DNA of 24,895 nt from Chara braunii (Eukaryota; Streptophyta; Charophyceae; Charales; Characeae): NCBI GenBank assembly GCA_003427395.1, contig BFEA01000008.1, positions 4,322,126 through 4,347,020 on the forward strand, written 5' to 3'. Shown here piece by piece: positions 1 to 10,099 of this stretch. The stretch's first letter is position 1. Every line of letters begins with the position of its first letter. Below the pieces are notes generated by a model. It did no database searches. It was not told the origin of the DNA and was given only the letters and a program-made list of their open reading frames with translations. Made by a program: the position numbers and the translations under genes.

Positions 1-58
<58 letters not shown>

Positions 59-145
59 TGTGTGAGAGAGAGAGAGAGAGAGTCAATCAATCAATCAATC
101 AAATCAATTAATCAATCAATCAATCAATCAATTAAACCAATCAAC
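1..145. repeat. Compound microsatellite (TG)n-(GA)n-(TCAA)n
   Basis: A TG dinucleotide run occupies about 1-64, with one interruption near 51. A GA run follows at 64-82, then a TCAA tetranucleotide run to about 145 with a few indels. The open frame across it is a translation artefact of the repeat. Confidence 0.97.
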
Positions 146-604
146 TTGATGTGGCGACATGTGGCTGAAGATCTCTTGCTTGATATTGTTCCACGATGTT
201 GACTTCGATGACGGGCTCCTTATCAGCCCGCCCTACGTGTCGACGAATCTTCTGCGGTAGGGGCAGCGGCATTGCCCTGAGGCTCGATCTCCCAGCAAGC
301 TGGTCAAAATTAGCAGAATATCGCCGGCTTTGCACGACCGCCGCATTCGCTACTTGTGGTTTTCGCCGCGCTCCTCTGATCGAGCCCACCCGTCCACTCC
401 CAATTGACGCGCGCTGCCCGACGCGTTGTCCATACGACCCCTCTTTGCCTTCGGCACATGTTGCCACCCCCATGCGAGGACCCTCCCGTTTCTCCGTCGG
501 CCATGTCCCGCCTCTTCCCACTGCCGGATGCTCGTGAGGGCATTGCTTCCGTAGGCCTCTTCGAACGAATGACAACAAAAGACGACGTCAAAGTGGTGGG
601 ACGA
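146..604. other. Non-repetitive stretch with no recognised gene
   Basis: Overlapping open frames of about 100-145 codons occur on both strands here, but none carries a motif I recognise. Their overlap suggests GC-rich DNA with few stops rather than coding. The minus-strand frame 578-141 has the most protein-like tail and could be an eroded fragment, which I cannot demonstrate. Confidence 0.4.
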
Positions 605-706
605 TCTACGCGGCGCAATGCAGATAGCGCAGGCGAGATGACGAGTGTTTATTCGCCGTTGGACACTCGTCATCTCGCCTGCGCTATCTGCATTGCGCCG
701 CGTAGA
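605..706. repeat. Perfect 44-bp inverted repeat, 14-nt loop
   Basis: The arm at 605-648 is the exact reverse complement of the arm at 663-706, with spacer 649-662. Complementarity continues outward for about 3 bp after a one-base bulge. A transcript from either strand would fold into a long uninterrupted hairpin. No known element type is evident around it. Confidence 0.9.
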
Positions 707-721
707 ATCGTCGTAGATCCC

Positions 722-1020
722 CTAAGTCTTGCCGGAGTGTGGAACAGGGGATTGACGGGGGGGTTTCTTCTGAGTTGGATTTTGAATCCTGCCTATTCTT
801 AAAGCTTGTTGTAGTCATTTCCTAAGTAGCTCCAACTTTTTGAGCTAAAAAAGAACGAGGTGAGTGGGGAAGGAGATGGTGAGGTATCACGCGTCCTACT
901 AGTGAGGGGGCTAGCTGGTAGGATGGGAATAGGGTATAGCAGCAGCGGAGATGGTGGCTCTGCTGCAGTAAGTCTTGCCAGAGTGAGGTAAAGTGGATGG
1001 ATGGGGGGGGTTTCTGAGTA
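722..1020. repeat. Diverged direct duplication
   Basis: A segment beginning TAAGTCTTGCCGGAGTG at about 723 recurs at about 969 as TAAGTCTTGCCAGAGTG. Both copies run on into a G-rich stretch followed by TTTCT and GAGT. The two copies lie about 246 bp apart with several substitutions, and no gene is seen here. Confidence 0.55.
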
Positions 1021-1036
1021 GTTCTGAACTATGTAT

Positions 1037-1533
1037 CACCCGCGGTCATGACNGCGGGTCATTTTACCGCATGCGGTCATGACCTCGACCGCAGGGGCCG
1101 ACCGCCCGCGGCCGAGTGCGGTCGGAAAACCCCGACATTTTTAATTCGTAGGATAATGGGCCAAAAACAAAACTAAAAATATGGGGTTGTAGATTTTTTT
1201 GCGCTCTACAACCTCATATTTTTAGTTTTATTTTTTGACTTCGTTTTGAATTTTTCAAAAATGAAAAACAGAAATCCCTCAGGCAAAAGTTCTTCACTTT
1301 ATTCTTTTAGTAAGAAAAATAAAGGATTTTGTTTATTTTTTATCTCAAATTTGGTAACGATTTTGGATATGACCCCAAGGCAAAAGTTGTTCAGTTTATT
1401 GTTTGGCATAACATATATAGTTTTCAGATTTTTATGAATTCGTTTTTTTTTTTTTTTTTTTTTCATGACCGCGGGCCCGCGGTCACGACCGCAGTCCACG
1501 GTCATGCCCGCGGTGACCGCGGCCGCGGGGGAT
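1037..1533. mobile_element. AT-rich segment bounded by GC-rich palindromic ends
   Basis: Both ends are built of CGCGGTCATGAC-like palindromic units (1040-1125 and 1464-1530). The right end has a perfect 20-nt palindrome at 1466-1485. The AT-rich interior has a 25-bp inverted repeat with one mismatch (1169-1193 against 1205-1229, loop 11 nt). It also has a diverged direct repeat of about 26 nt with 97-bp period (1282 and 1379). The layout resembles a short non-autonomous foldback or MITE-like element, but I see no clear target duplication, so that class is an inference. Confidence 0.45.
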
Positions 1534-1652
1534 TCATAGGTTCTGAATTCTGTTCACATTCTACAAATGCAATTACAAACTGCTTTGGTGACTGCGCCGT
1601 AGTTACCTCAAAAAAAAAACAAATCCCAACTTTCGTTTTTTTTCAATGATTG

Positions 1653-1683
<31 letters not shown>
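1443..1683. repeat. Poly-T tracts
   Basis: Poly-T runs lie at 1443-1463 and about 1648-1683, with an A run near 1611-1619. The second is followed by an N at 1691. They may be minus-strand poly(A) tails of retroposed copies or simple slippage tracts. I saw no flanking target duplication. Confidence 0.7.
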
Positions 1684-1693
1684 GGAAAAANAA

Positions 1694-1805
1694 CCCGAGT
1701 GAATGCTAGGGGTGCTGATAAGATCAGACACCACTAGCATGCTCGGGAAGGCTCCATCTATTCGTGGGGAGCAACACCTGCTGGAAACCAGGTCCAGCGT
1801 CCCTT
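1694..1805 (+). repeat. Hairpin plus dispersed GCTGGA/TCCAGC module, copy 1
   Basis: An imperfect hairpin spans 1694-1747: outer stem CCCGAG/CTCGGG, inner stem ATGCTAG/CTAGCAT, tip loop near 1720-1722. It is followed by the module GGCTCCATCTATT...GTCCAGCGTCCCTT, whose core folds as GCTGGA-aaccagg-TCCAGC. The same order of hairpin then module recurs at 16394-16502. The LINE poly(A) tail abuts the right side of this copy. Confidence 0.75.
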
Positions 1806-2007
1806 GACATTTTTTTTTTTTAACAAGCTTGCTGAGAATAAGGCTCAGCGTCCTTTAAGAAATACTTAAGGGGATGTCAGCAGAGATAGTCTATACATTC
1901 AAAGTATTTGCCTGCCAGTATGAAGAATTGGGAGGAAAGGGGGTCTCTTTGCCCTGCTGCTTGGCACCCGATTGTCCTTTTCTACCGAACCTCCTGTCTC
2001 CCTTTGA

Positions 2008-2216
2008 ATGCAGCCGTTGTTTATGAAGAGATTTAGCAGTCCTCCCCGAGGACACCAGCACTAGGACTTGCTGTGTAGGATTGCACTGTTCCCCAATAGC
2101 ACTATAACCCCCATCAATGCAGCCGTTGCTTCTGAAGTGATTTACCAGTCCTCCCGGGGGGCACCAGGGGCCTTGCTGCGTCGAATTGTACTGTCACCCA
2201 ATAGCCGTGGCATCAT
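2008..2216 (-). repeat. Tandem duplication in LINE 3' UTR
   Basis: Two copies with 109-bp period begin at 2008 and 2117 (ATGCAGCCGTTG). They continue through CAGTCCTCCC...GCACCAG to CCCAATAGC and an ACTATAACC/ACTGTAACC end. They lie downstream of the ORF2 stop (2213) on the minus strand, so they belong to the 3' UTR. The copies have diverged, so the duplication is not recent. Confidence 0.8.
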
Positions 2217-4384
2217 ACTGTAACCTCCGCCAGGGTCAGGGGATGGGGTGGGAATGGGTCTGGGAAGTCAAATGGGTCTCTCATTGGGAAAGATGGGTCA
2301 ATGTAAGTCCAGTCATTGAAGACTAATTTGTAATCTCTCACGATTCCCGGCCCCACTAACGCCGCCTGCTCCCCTGTCCATTCTACCCGAGCAAACCACC
2401 CCCCCCGTTGCCCTCCCAGCCAATCTTTGCTAAATACCCTAATCGCCTTCTTGATATCTTGCGCTGTCTGATTGATCTCCAATTGAGATTTGAGGGTGCT
2501 CCATCTCCCTGTCAGATCCAGTTGTATAAGTTCCTTTATTAAAATTTGCCCAGTCCCTCTATTTTTACTTCTTCTAGGGCTAGGAGACATCGTTGCCACC
2601 AAAGTGCCCACAACACCGACCGTCTACCCAGGTTAAACAGGTTACCTGTAAAACAGGATGCATTATCTATTGTTGGACAATCTCCTGCTAGGATGGCCTG
2701 CCATGACCAAGGCCAGGGAACGTCCAGCACTGCTTTCGGCCAGACAGGATCCCACCATCGCCATGTCAGTACCGCCACTGGGCACTGCATAAATATGTGT
2801 TCAATAGTCTCATTTCGCTTTTGCGCCGGGAACCTGGACACGCATCTGTTGCACCATGGGAGTGCTTTCCCTTTTTGCTCCAGGCAGGTGTGATCGATCA
2901 ACCAAGCGTGGGTTGGTAGGCAGCGGTGGGCAATCTGCCATTGCAAAGAAGTAATTTTTACCGGCCTGATTTTGTTGTTTTTAAACCACTTGATGGGTGT
3001 GAGAAGTGATCGATCCACATTCAGGTGTCGGGCCCATCTATCACTAATTTGGTCCCGGAGCCCCCTCTTCGACCGAAGCATTTTGTAAGTGGATCTGACG
3101 AAGAGGGCGTGCAGGATGATTTTTTTGTTTGATTTTGTTGTAGCTCTGCAAGCCGGCTGCCACTGCCACTCTTGTGGATCCATTGGCAACTCTTGTATGG
3201 GTGTTTGTGGCTGGAAAACAATGGGGCCTTCTCCCTCTTCCAACACCCCCACTCGGAACACCTCTATTTTGTCCCTCCATTATAACTGATTTCGCGAACC
3301 TTGGAGTCCCCCCCTCGCCCTAATGGCGTAATATTCCACTAATACCCCGGTGTCCGCACCAGATGGACCTTTCGCATCCGATCCTCCTCGCCTACCAGAG
3401 CCACCCAGTCCCCCTCCTCCAAGGTACGCCGCCTTCTAAGGAGCCTGTACCAGGCCAAGGGGATTGTTTCAAGTATCAGTTCCCTGTGTTCTTCCACACC
3501 GTGGGAGTATCGGAGGGAGTCCCAAAGTTGGGGTACCGTCGTCCAATCGTTTCTTTCCTGGTCCCACAAATGCCCGACCCTCAGCACCCCATTTTTGACC
3601 CAACCTTTCCAAGGGGCTGCCGAACTGTGTAAGATCTGCCCGTGGTGAGGGGCGATCCAGCGGTTACCAAACAGCGATTGCCGGTATACTTCCTCCCAAC
3701 ACTCCGGTGGTCGCTTCTCCGGGGGGGGTATCTTGCGCCAGCTCTTCAGCAGGGTCGGCCAGAACATGTCCACCTCCTGACCATAAATTTTGCGAGGGAT
3801 TGACCAGTAGCGGTCCTCGATCCAAGTAAGCGGGTGGATCTTTGGTGGGGCGGGAGGGGCTAGACGAGCAATATGTTCCGGGGCCAGGGACCGTCAGGGG
3901 CTTTCCGGGGAAAAGATCAACATTTTCACCCACTTAAGTCGAAGTGTCTGTACCTGTATTGTCGGATCTATTATGCCCAGCCCCCCTACACTCTTTGGTT
4001 GTGTAACTGATTCCCATGCCACCCAGATGATGACGTTTGTCCTCTCATCATCACCCCTCCACAGGAAGGCTGCCACCTTTGCCCTCAGGTTACGAAAGGC
4101 GGCTTTGCTTAATGGCCACACCACTGATTTATACCATTACGTGACGAACACCACGTTATCTATGACCAGAGCTCTGCCAAAAACTGATGTGTACTTATTT
4201 CGCCAGTTAGCCAGCTTAGTCAATGCAGGTGTGCAGATCCAATCATCATTGGTCGAGGGGCGTTCTTGTGCAGTCATGGACACCCTCAGTATCATGGCAG
4301 TATGTGTGTCGGGGCATTTAATGGCAACCATTGCACGTTAGGGGAGTCAGGCGGCCTGCCTCCTTGGTGGTGTATCCACCATCC

Positions 4385-5250
4385 CTAGGTTTTACTTCCC
4401 CAGTTACCCACTATGTCGGATATTTGAGCAAACTTGTCCATCAGACGTCGAATCTCTTCCATATTCTCATGTGTTGCCTCCACCATAATGGTGAGATCAT
4501 CCGCAAACAGCGAGCACACTGGAATGACATCCTCGGGGATTCGAGCAATTTTAACTCTTGTAATATTCTTGTTTATCCGCAGATTGGCTGATAGAGCTTC
4601 CATGATTATTGGGAAGAGAAAAGGCGTCAGGGGGTCTCCCTGGCGCACTGATCTTTCCAACCTGATCGGCGGGGCCAAGGTTCCATTTATGTGTATTCTT
4701 GTGGTGGCATTCCAATGCAGGATCCCTACCCACCTACGAAAGGTTGGCCCAAAATTCATCGTTTCCAAGCTTTTGTCCAAAAAATATCAATCAACGTGGT
4801 CGTATGTTTTTTCAAAATCGACAAATATAATGACCGCATTCTGTCCGGATTGTTTTGTTAATTGCACTATTTCATGGACCAGTAGGATGTTCTCTTGTAT
4901 TTGTCTATGCTGCATAAACCCAGTCTGCGAGGGGTGGATCACCTTTTCCAAGACTGGGATCATCCTATTAGCCAAGGCTTTGGCAAACATTTTATGAGGA
5001 GGGTGATGGGTTTGTAATTCCGTATATTAAAACAGTCTCCCTATTTGTAAAGGAGGGACAATACTCCTTCGCCTACCAATTCGCCCATTTCCCCCGTGTG
5101 CCACACTTCGTTGTAGTAATCCATGAGTTCCGTGATCATACAGTCTCACATCAATTCCCATAATTCCTTAGGGAGGTCGTCCAACCTCGGGTTTTTTTCC
5201 TCTTTCATCTGTAACAGGGCCGTCCATATCTCCTCCTTTGTCGGCGGGGT
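4385..5250 (-). other. Reverse transcriptase domain of LINE ORF2
   Basis: The domain order matches LINE RT. A KNPRLDDLPKELW segment stands for the usual SPGxDG..P.E..K, followed by GVLSLLYK..GD..N..NYKPITLL, then LAKALANRM. Motif A FVDFEKTYD, RQGDP and FADD are all present, so the catalytic aspartates survive. The chain is broken by TGA 5146, TAG 5041, a frame change near 4995, and TGA 4787, which sits where the family has Trp (VDW). Confidence 0.93.
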
Positions 5251-5929
5251 CTCCAGTGCTTCCCGTTGCACGGGGGAGAGGGATTTATCAATGGGTTGAA
5301 GGAACTCCTCCACCTGTTTACTACGGGAGTCTGTGTCCATGTGGGGTATATGTGATGCAAAAAGGTCTTTAAAGAAATCCCGCGCGATCTTCACACAGCC
5401 CGCTGTGGTGAGGATAGGGTCTGTCCCAGTTCCCCAGGGGCCATACAAAGCCTCCACCACAGTGCGCTTGGCTCTGATACAGGCGAGTCCAAAAAATGTT
5501 GAGTCCAATGTCCATCGATCCTTTAGAGGTGTATTTGGAGAGTCTCCCATGTATTCTTGTCCCTTGCCAGCGATATTGTGTCTGCTGAAGCAGTTGTGCT
5601 TTCACTACTTGAATTTCTTGCACGTATCGGTCGGGATGTTGTGGCATTGCTTGCTGTTCTAAATCTTGAAGACGACACAGAAGGTCGATTTCTTGCCGGT
5701 AACGCTGTTGGGAGATCCGTTTGGAGAATTCTTTGCATTTTCTGGACAGAAAGAAAAGTTCATTATTGAACCAGATAAGGTGAGACTCCACTTGAGGGCG
5801 ACACTCTTTCCAGTATTCCCAAGCTTGAGTCAAAAACTGTTTAAAAAATGAAAGATGGAGGAGGGAGGTCTTTAGTTTGTAGAAGTCAGGGCCTTGATCC
5901 GACCTTTTCCGGAAGGTGAGTGCGATTGC

Positions 5930-6730
5930 ACACATTTTGTGATCCAACCTTGGGTGGGGGCTCGACGGGAGAATCGCTGCCATGGACAGGCTGCGTGCTA
6001 AATCTTCTGAAAAAAGGATCAAATTTATTCTTTACTTGGCTAGCCTGGTTGGGTCGTGGTTTCTAACACACGTAAATGTTCGTTCCATGGGGAACGTACG
6101 ACGAAAGGTGTCAAAGAGGGATAGGGAGTTGCATAGGCGGGCCAGCATACTCTCGTCTTCCCCCGCCTGATATACGGTAGAGAGGGGGACTCGCCAACGA
6201 TCCAAATTTCGATCAGGTGCTGCGTTGAAATCCCCAGCTAATATAATCGAGACACCCTGGAGAATTTTCGTCTGAATTTTTTGAAAAAAACGCTCTCATT
6301 CCACCACCGTGTTCGGAGCATAAATACAAAATATGCAAACAACTTCCAGCTCCAAGACCCCCAACACATAAACCCACCGTCCCTCCTCCCTATCATGTTC
6401 CCAGTGCAGTACATCCAAACGAGAGTTCCATATCGCAGTCCCTGCCGTCGCTGGTCGTGACGCATGTGCTCTGTAGGCTTGGTGTGGCCAGTCGGCCTTG
6501 TGTGCCCTATGGTGCTCGGGGGAGTTTGTCAGGTGTGTTTCTTGAACGCAGACTATGTTTGGCCAACTTCTTCCCCCCACTCCGCGGAGAAGGTCTCTGA
6601 TAGCTTGGGACTTGTTTGGGCAAAGTGTAGCCAGTCCATTGACATTAATGGATCTGAGATCGAGATCTGCGTTTCGTAGTGTCTCTCGCCAGACTTTGTT
6701 GCGGCCGTAAATTGCGTCGATCCCTTCCAT
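5930..6730 (-). other. APE-type endonuclease domain of LINE ORF2
   Basis: This domain nicks the target DNA to prime reverse transcription in L1-like LINEs. Visible motifs in order are NVNGL, CVQETHL, IYAPN, GDFNAAPD and SPHPRLDHK. Two stops interrupt it: TGA at 6296-6298, just before the GDFN segment, and TAA at 6032-6034, close to the final LDHK motif. Confidence 0.9.
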
Positions 6731-6760
6731 TATTCCCACACATTCTATTTCCCCCCCTAC

Positions 6761-7366
6761 TTAGTCCGAAAGTTGGTGCCATGTGTACTGGTCCCAAGCT
6801 ACTCCTTTGTTTATAATGTTTTTTCGAATGATCGAGCACAGGGCGGTGAAAATATCGGTGGCAGACCAGATGTGACTGGGTTTGATCTTTGAACTTTGCA
6901 GTTCCAACAGGGCGTTATGGGTGACCCAGGTAAGGTCTGCCTCCTTCTTTTCATCAAAGAGGATGTAAAGGTTATTGTCTGCAATTCTACATGAACCTGA
7001 GTCCACCCGTATCATGGCTTTTGCCCCTGCCTCGTAGTGGCCCGCGATAAACTCCTTTGCATCCTTGAGTCTGACGCTGCGCTCCCCTTCTACATCCTGC
7101 TGCAGTTTCCATCCATGTAGTGTGACTATCCCGCTGGTGGTGGTATTGTCGTTGTCCTCCGCCTGAGAAAGACCCACTTCCCATCGGCCGTTTTTCTTCC
7201 TAATTGAGAAAACCAGGACCTTTCCTTGCTCGGGAAGCGTCCCCTGGTGAAGCCCCTTCTCAATCAGATGGCGCAATCGAGGTCGACGGGGTAGCTCCGG
7301 GTCGTCACCCTTCAGGCCCCCTTCCTGTATCTGCGCATCAACGGGCAGGTGGCCTGAGTCGGCCAA
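6761..7366 (-). other. Unrecognised C-terminal domain of LINE ORF1
   Basis: About 200 uninterrupted codons follow a Pro/Ser-rich linker and run to the TAA. The sequence includes KVLVFSIRKKNGRWEVGLSQ, with alternating hydrophobic residues like beta strands, and later RIADNNLYILFDEKKEADLTWVTH. It ends in a helical-looking stretch rich in Ile and Lys. It has no zinc knuckle, coiled coil or protease motif that I can see. It lies in the same frame as upstream ORF1 and as the start of ORF2. Confidence 0.6.
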
Positions 7367-9673
7367 CGGGGGGGGCTCAGGCGGTTTTGCAGGCGGGGAT
7401 TCCTGTGACGAGGGGGTCGGGGGATGGTGGGGGGTCTCGGTTCCAGATGTGGCAGGGGAGGAGCACTAGAACTGGTTGAGGATGATGTGCCAGACCCGGC
7501 GCCAGGTCTTTTTCCAGTCGATTGTTTGGGGCGGTCCATGTTCTAGGATTTGCCTGATGGTCGGGTTGTTGTCCAGTAATCCAAACAGATCAATGTATGC
7601 CTGATCCCAGAAGTCGGTGCTCAGGTGTGGCTGTTGTGCATACTGAGCTTTGAGCTGCTCATAGAGCCATTCTGTGAGGGCCTTCATCCTGTCCCCTGTC
7701 TCCCCTTGCGCTTCCGGTTCAAGGTCTGTCATGATTTCGTCCGGTGGTGATGTTGTCGGGGGGGGATCAAGTGTTTCCACTTCCATTGGTTGTGGGCCGA
7801 AGGATTGTTGGAACAAGTCCGAAGCTCCAGAGCCAAAAGTGTGTTGTATGGTGGGCACCTCTTCTAGGTTCAGTCCTGCCTACCCCGTGCCCTGTCCCTC
7901 CCTTGGCTGTGTCTGTTCCTTTTGTGCAGGTAGACAGCGAGGTTTTGTGATCGTGGTCTGCTCATTTCTGCCCTCCTCCTGCTCCGTGTTAGGCAAAACT
8001 TTACGCGGGCCGGTCATCCTTCCCCCAGTTTCCCCCTGTTGGGTTGATCCGTCATGTTCTGTTGCGTCTGCTGTGTCCATCTTTTCTCCTAATATTGTGA
8101 ATTTGTTGCTGCCCCCCCCCCCCCCCCCCTNTCCTATCCTTATCGGCATCCAAGCCGATATTGGCATTGCTTTTGATCTCCTTCCTTTTGTATACCGGTT
8201 TCATTTTCTCCACGGGCTTCTTCTTCGGGAGAACCATTTGCCATCGCTCGCTCGTTTGCATTCCTTTTAGGAATGTCTGTGGTTGTGGCTCCTGCAATTG
8301 CTGCGGGCTGTGGCTAGTCCTTTGTTCCTGTGCCCCCAGGTGTTCTTCCACCGAGTATGGAGGCTTCCAATGTTCTGGTGGCTTGCTTTCCAGATTGATT
8401 TCCTCTTCCTTCTCCCTTTTCCGCCCCCTCACTTTTCCTCCTTCACGTGTCTTATCGACATAAACCCAGCCCTCATGGCCCGGGTCAACTGTCCGCCATA
8501 AGGTTGTGGGAAGCGGGTCCCGGATCAAGCGACCCGTGGTTTTGATCGCCTCGCCGGATGATGAGAACATTCTACTTCTGAGACACTGTGGCCATACTGT
8601 TGGCATTTGAAACACCACGGCCGCCTTTTGTGTGCCGTGTGGATTTTGAAATCCTTCCCTCCTATTCTGAATGGAATCACGTCATCAATGTGGAATATAT
8701 GATCTTCAGGCAAATCTAGTGCCAACATCAGGTAATCATCACGCGGGGCCACATGTGCCGGGAGGGGGTCTATGAAGTCAACAATATCATATTTTTGGGC
8801 CAGGTCTTGGACAAATGCTGCTTGTATTTCAACAGGGACGTGTCTATACTCCACCCAATAACAGTCAGACATGAGCTGATCCCGTCTCTCCTCCTTGCTT
8901 TGCTGTCTCTGCGGCGACCATGGATAAATCCGAACCTCGGACCGTCCACAACGCACGCTGCGCCATGAATCCATCAATTTTTTGTCTGCGTCAAAAAACG
9001 CCGTCAAACATGCTAATGACAGTAAACACCACCGAAGAGACCGGTTGTATCAGGAATGGTCCCGTGCTCCTTCCTCGCCGCCTTCGACGATGGCAAGCCT
9101 TTTCCTGATCCAGCCGATTTTGTCGTTGGATGATTTGTATGCGGCGTCGTCATAGAAAACCCAATTGCTAGCATGTCGTGTATACAGCTCGTCCCTCTCT
9201 TTGATCTCCGCAGCGGGCAGTGTTTTGACCTGGTGCTTTTCCCCCCCCGGATTTATCAAACGATCCTCAGTTTTGGTAAGGAATTTCGAGAGGAAAAAAA
9301 CACTCACTGTGGTAAGGTTATCCAGGGGGATCTGCCGTTCCTGTTCCATCGCTCCGCCTTCTCCCCTCTGAATCGTCAAGGATTCACCACTGTGGCAGCG
9401 TTTGACCTTGCCGGCCCAGGTGGACGAGGATGCCTGTGTTTCTTGTGATTCATTTCGTTCCTTGCTTTGTTGCAGATCCCTCACCTGGTCTGCGGGGGGG
9501 TTCAAGTCCGTTGACTGTATTTTTCCACGGTCACTCCTGTCTGCCTCTCCCTGGCGGCAGTCCCTTGAACACGAGTGTTCTTGTCCTTTGGCTGAGTATA
9601 GCCCCGCCCCCTGGTAATAGATCGTCGTGCGCTTGATTCTTGCTCTCCTTTTCATGGTTGCCATGGTGGCCAC
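6761..9673 (-). pseudogene. LINE ORF1: nucleic-acid-binding protein with CCHC knuckle and long C-terminal region (broken)
   Basis: The first ATG is at 9673, and a TAA at 6761-6763 ends the frame; the path is about 970 codons. A charged N-terminal part (9673-9050) precedes a region resembling plant LINE ORF1 (about 8900-8620). That region ends in the zinc knuckle CFKCQQYGHSVSEVEC at 8567-8614. Its last spacing is H-X6-C rather than the usual X4. A basic, Gln/Glu-rich linker follows, then a C-terminal region (7858-6761) that I cannot assign. Breaks are a TGA at 9050, a frame change near 8540, another at the C run with N (8112-8131), and TAGs at 7880 and 7466. The protein probably binds LINE RNA in the RNP, by family analogy. 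Confidence 0.85.
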
Positions 9674-9690
9674 GTTTGCAAAGCACCGGG

Positions 9691-10078
9691 GCTGCCTTCG
9701 GCAACCCCCTGGTGTGTACGGGGAACTCGGGTGCTTACCAGAGATAGCCGAGATTTAGGAACACCTGTCAGTTAGTCTGTGAACACACCTGTCAGTTAGT
9801 CATTCGTCTCTCGAGGTGTATACTCCTTGTGGTTTTTGGTAAGAGAGCGGTGACAGCGAGTTTTTTTTTTTTTGGCTGCCTTTGGCTACCTCCTGGTGTG
9901 TACTACGTGGGTGTGCTGCTTTTGGTAGAAAAGAGGTGGCAGCGTTTCTTGTTTTTTTTTTTTTTTTTTTGTAAACTGGAATACAACCTCCTGTACGCGT
10001 GACTCGAGTGCTTACACCTGTCAGAAACACACCTGTCAGTTAGTCAGTCGTCTCACGAGGTGTATACTCCTTGGAGGA
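9691..10078 (-). repeat. Repeated units in LINE 5' leader
   Basis: Several blocks occur twice upstream of the ORF1 ATG. GCTGCCTT..GGC..CC.CCTGGTGTGTAC lies at about 9691 and 9883. A block with CACCTGTCAGTTAGTC ending in GAGGTGTATACTCCTTG lies at about 9760-9830 and 10014-10072. GGTA...GAG.GGTG.CAGCG before a T run lies at about 9837 and 9929. The short CACCTGTCAGTTAGTC motif itself occurs three times. Such repeats in a LINE leader recall the promoter monomers of some L1 families; a promoter role here is inference. Confidence 0.65.
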
Positions 10079-10099
10079 AAGAGGTAGTTAGTCAATCAC

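Larger units (their letters stand above)
2213..6730 (-). pseudogene. LINE ORF2: APE endonuclease - reverse transcriptase - zinc-binding domain (broken)
   Basis: The likely ATG is at 6730, 30 nt after the ORF1 TAA and in the same frame. The N-terminal endonuclease keeps NVNGL, VCVQETHL (catalytic Glu), AGDFN and a C-terminal LDHK that stands for the usual SDH. RT keeps FVDFEKTYD (first catalytic Asp, about 4800-4833), SVRQGDPLTPFLF and FADD (4496-4507). The C-terminal region carries a zf-RVT-like cluster: CNRC at about 2842-2853, then HIFMQC near 2786. In-frame stops: TGA 6296, TAA 6032, TGA 5146, TAG 5041, TGA 4787, TAG 4385, TAA 4137, TGA 3894, TAG 3339. Frame changes fall near 5545, 4995, 4305, 3270 and 2600. 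The path is about 1,500 codons, slightly long for the family, and cannot be translated intact. Confidence 0.93.
1810..10080 (-). mobile_element. LINE (non-LTR retrotransposon), near full length, degenerate
   Basis: Read on the minus strand it has repeated 5' leader units (10078-9691), ORF1 with a CCHC knuckle (9673-6761), ORF2 with APE endonuclease, reverse transcriptase and C-terminal zinc-binding domain (6730-2213), a 3' UTR with a tandem duplication, and a 12-nt poly(A) (plus-strand T run 1810-1821). This is the standard two-ORF LINE layout of plants and algae. Many frameshifts and in-frame stops show it is dead. The 5' boundary is approximate, and I found no convincing target-site duplication. 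Some frameshifts, notably the one at the C run with an N at 8112-8131, could be assembly errors. Confidence 0.93.

Noticed and set aside
2213-9673. Reassigned genetic code with TAG or TAA read as Gln, suggested by stops at Gln-like positions
   Set aside because: TGA stops occur at similar frequency in the same frames, frameshifts are common, and CAG codons are abundant in intact stretches. Decay explains all of this without a new code.
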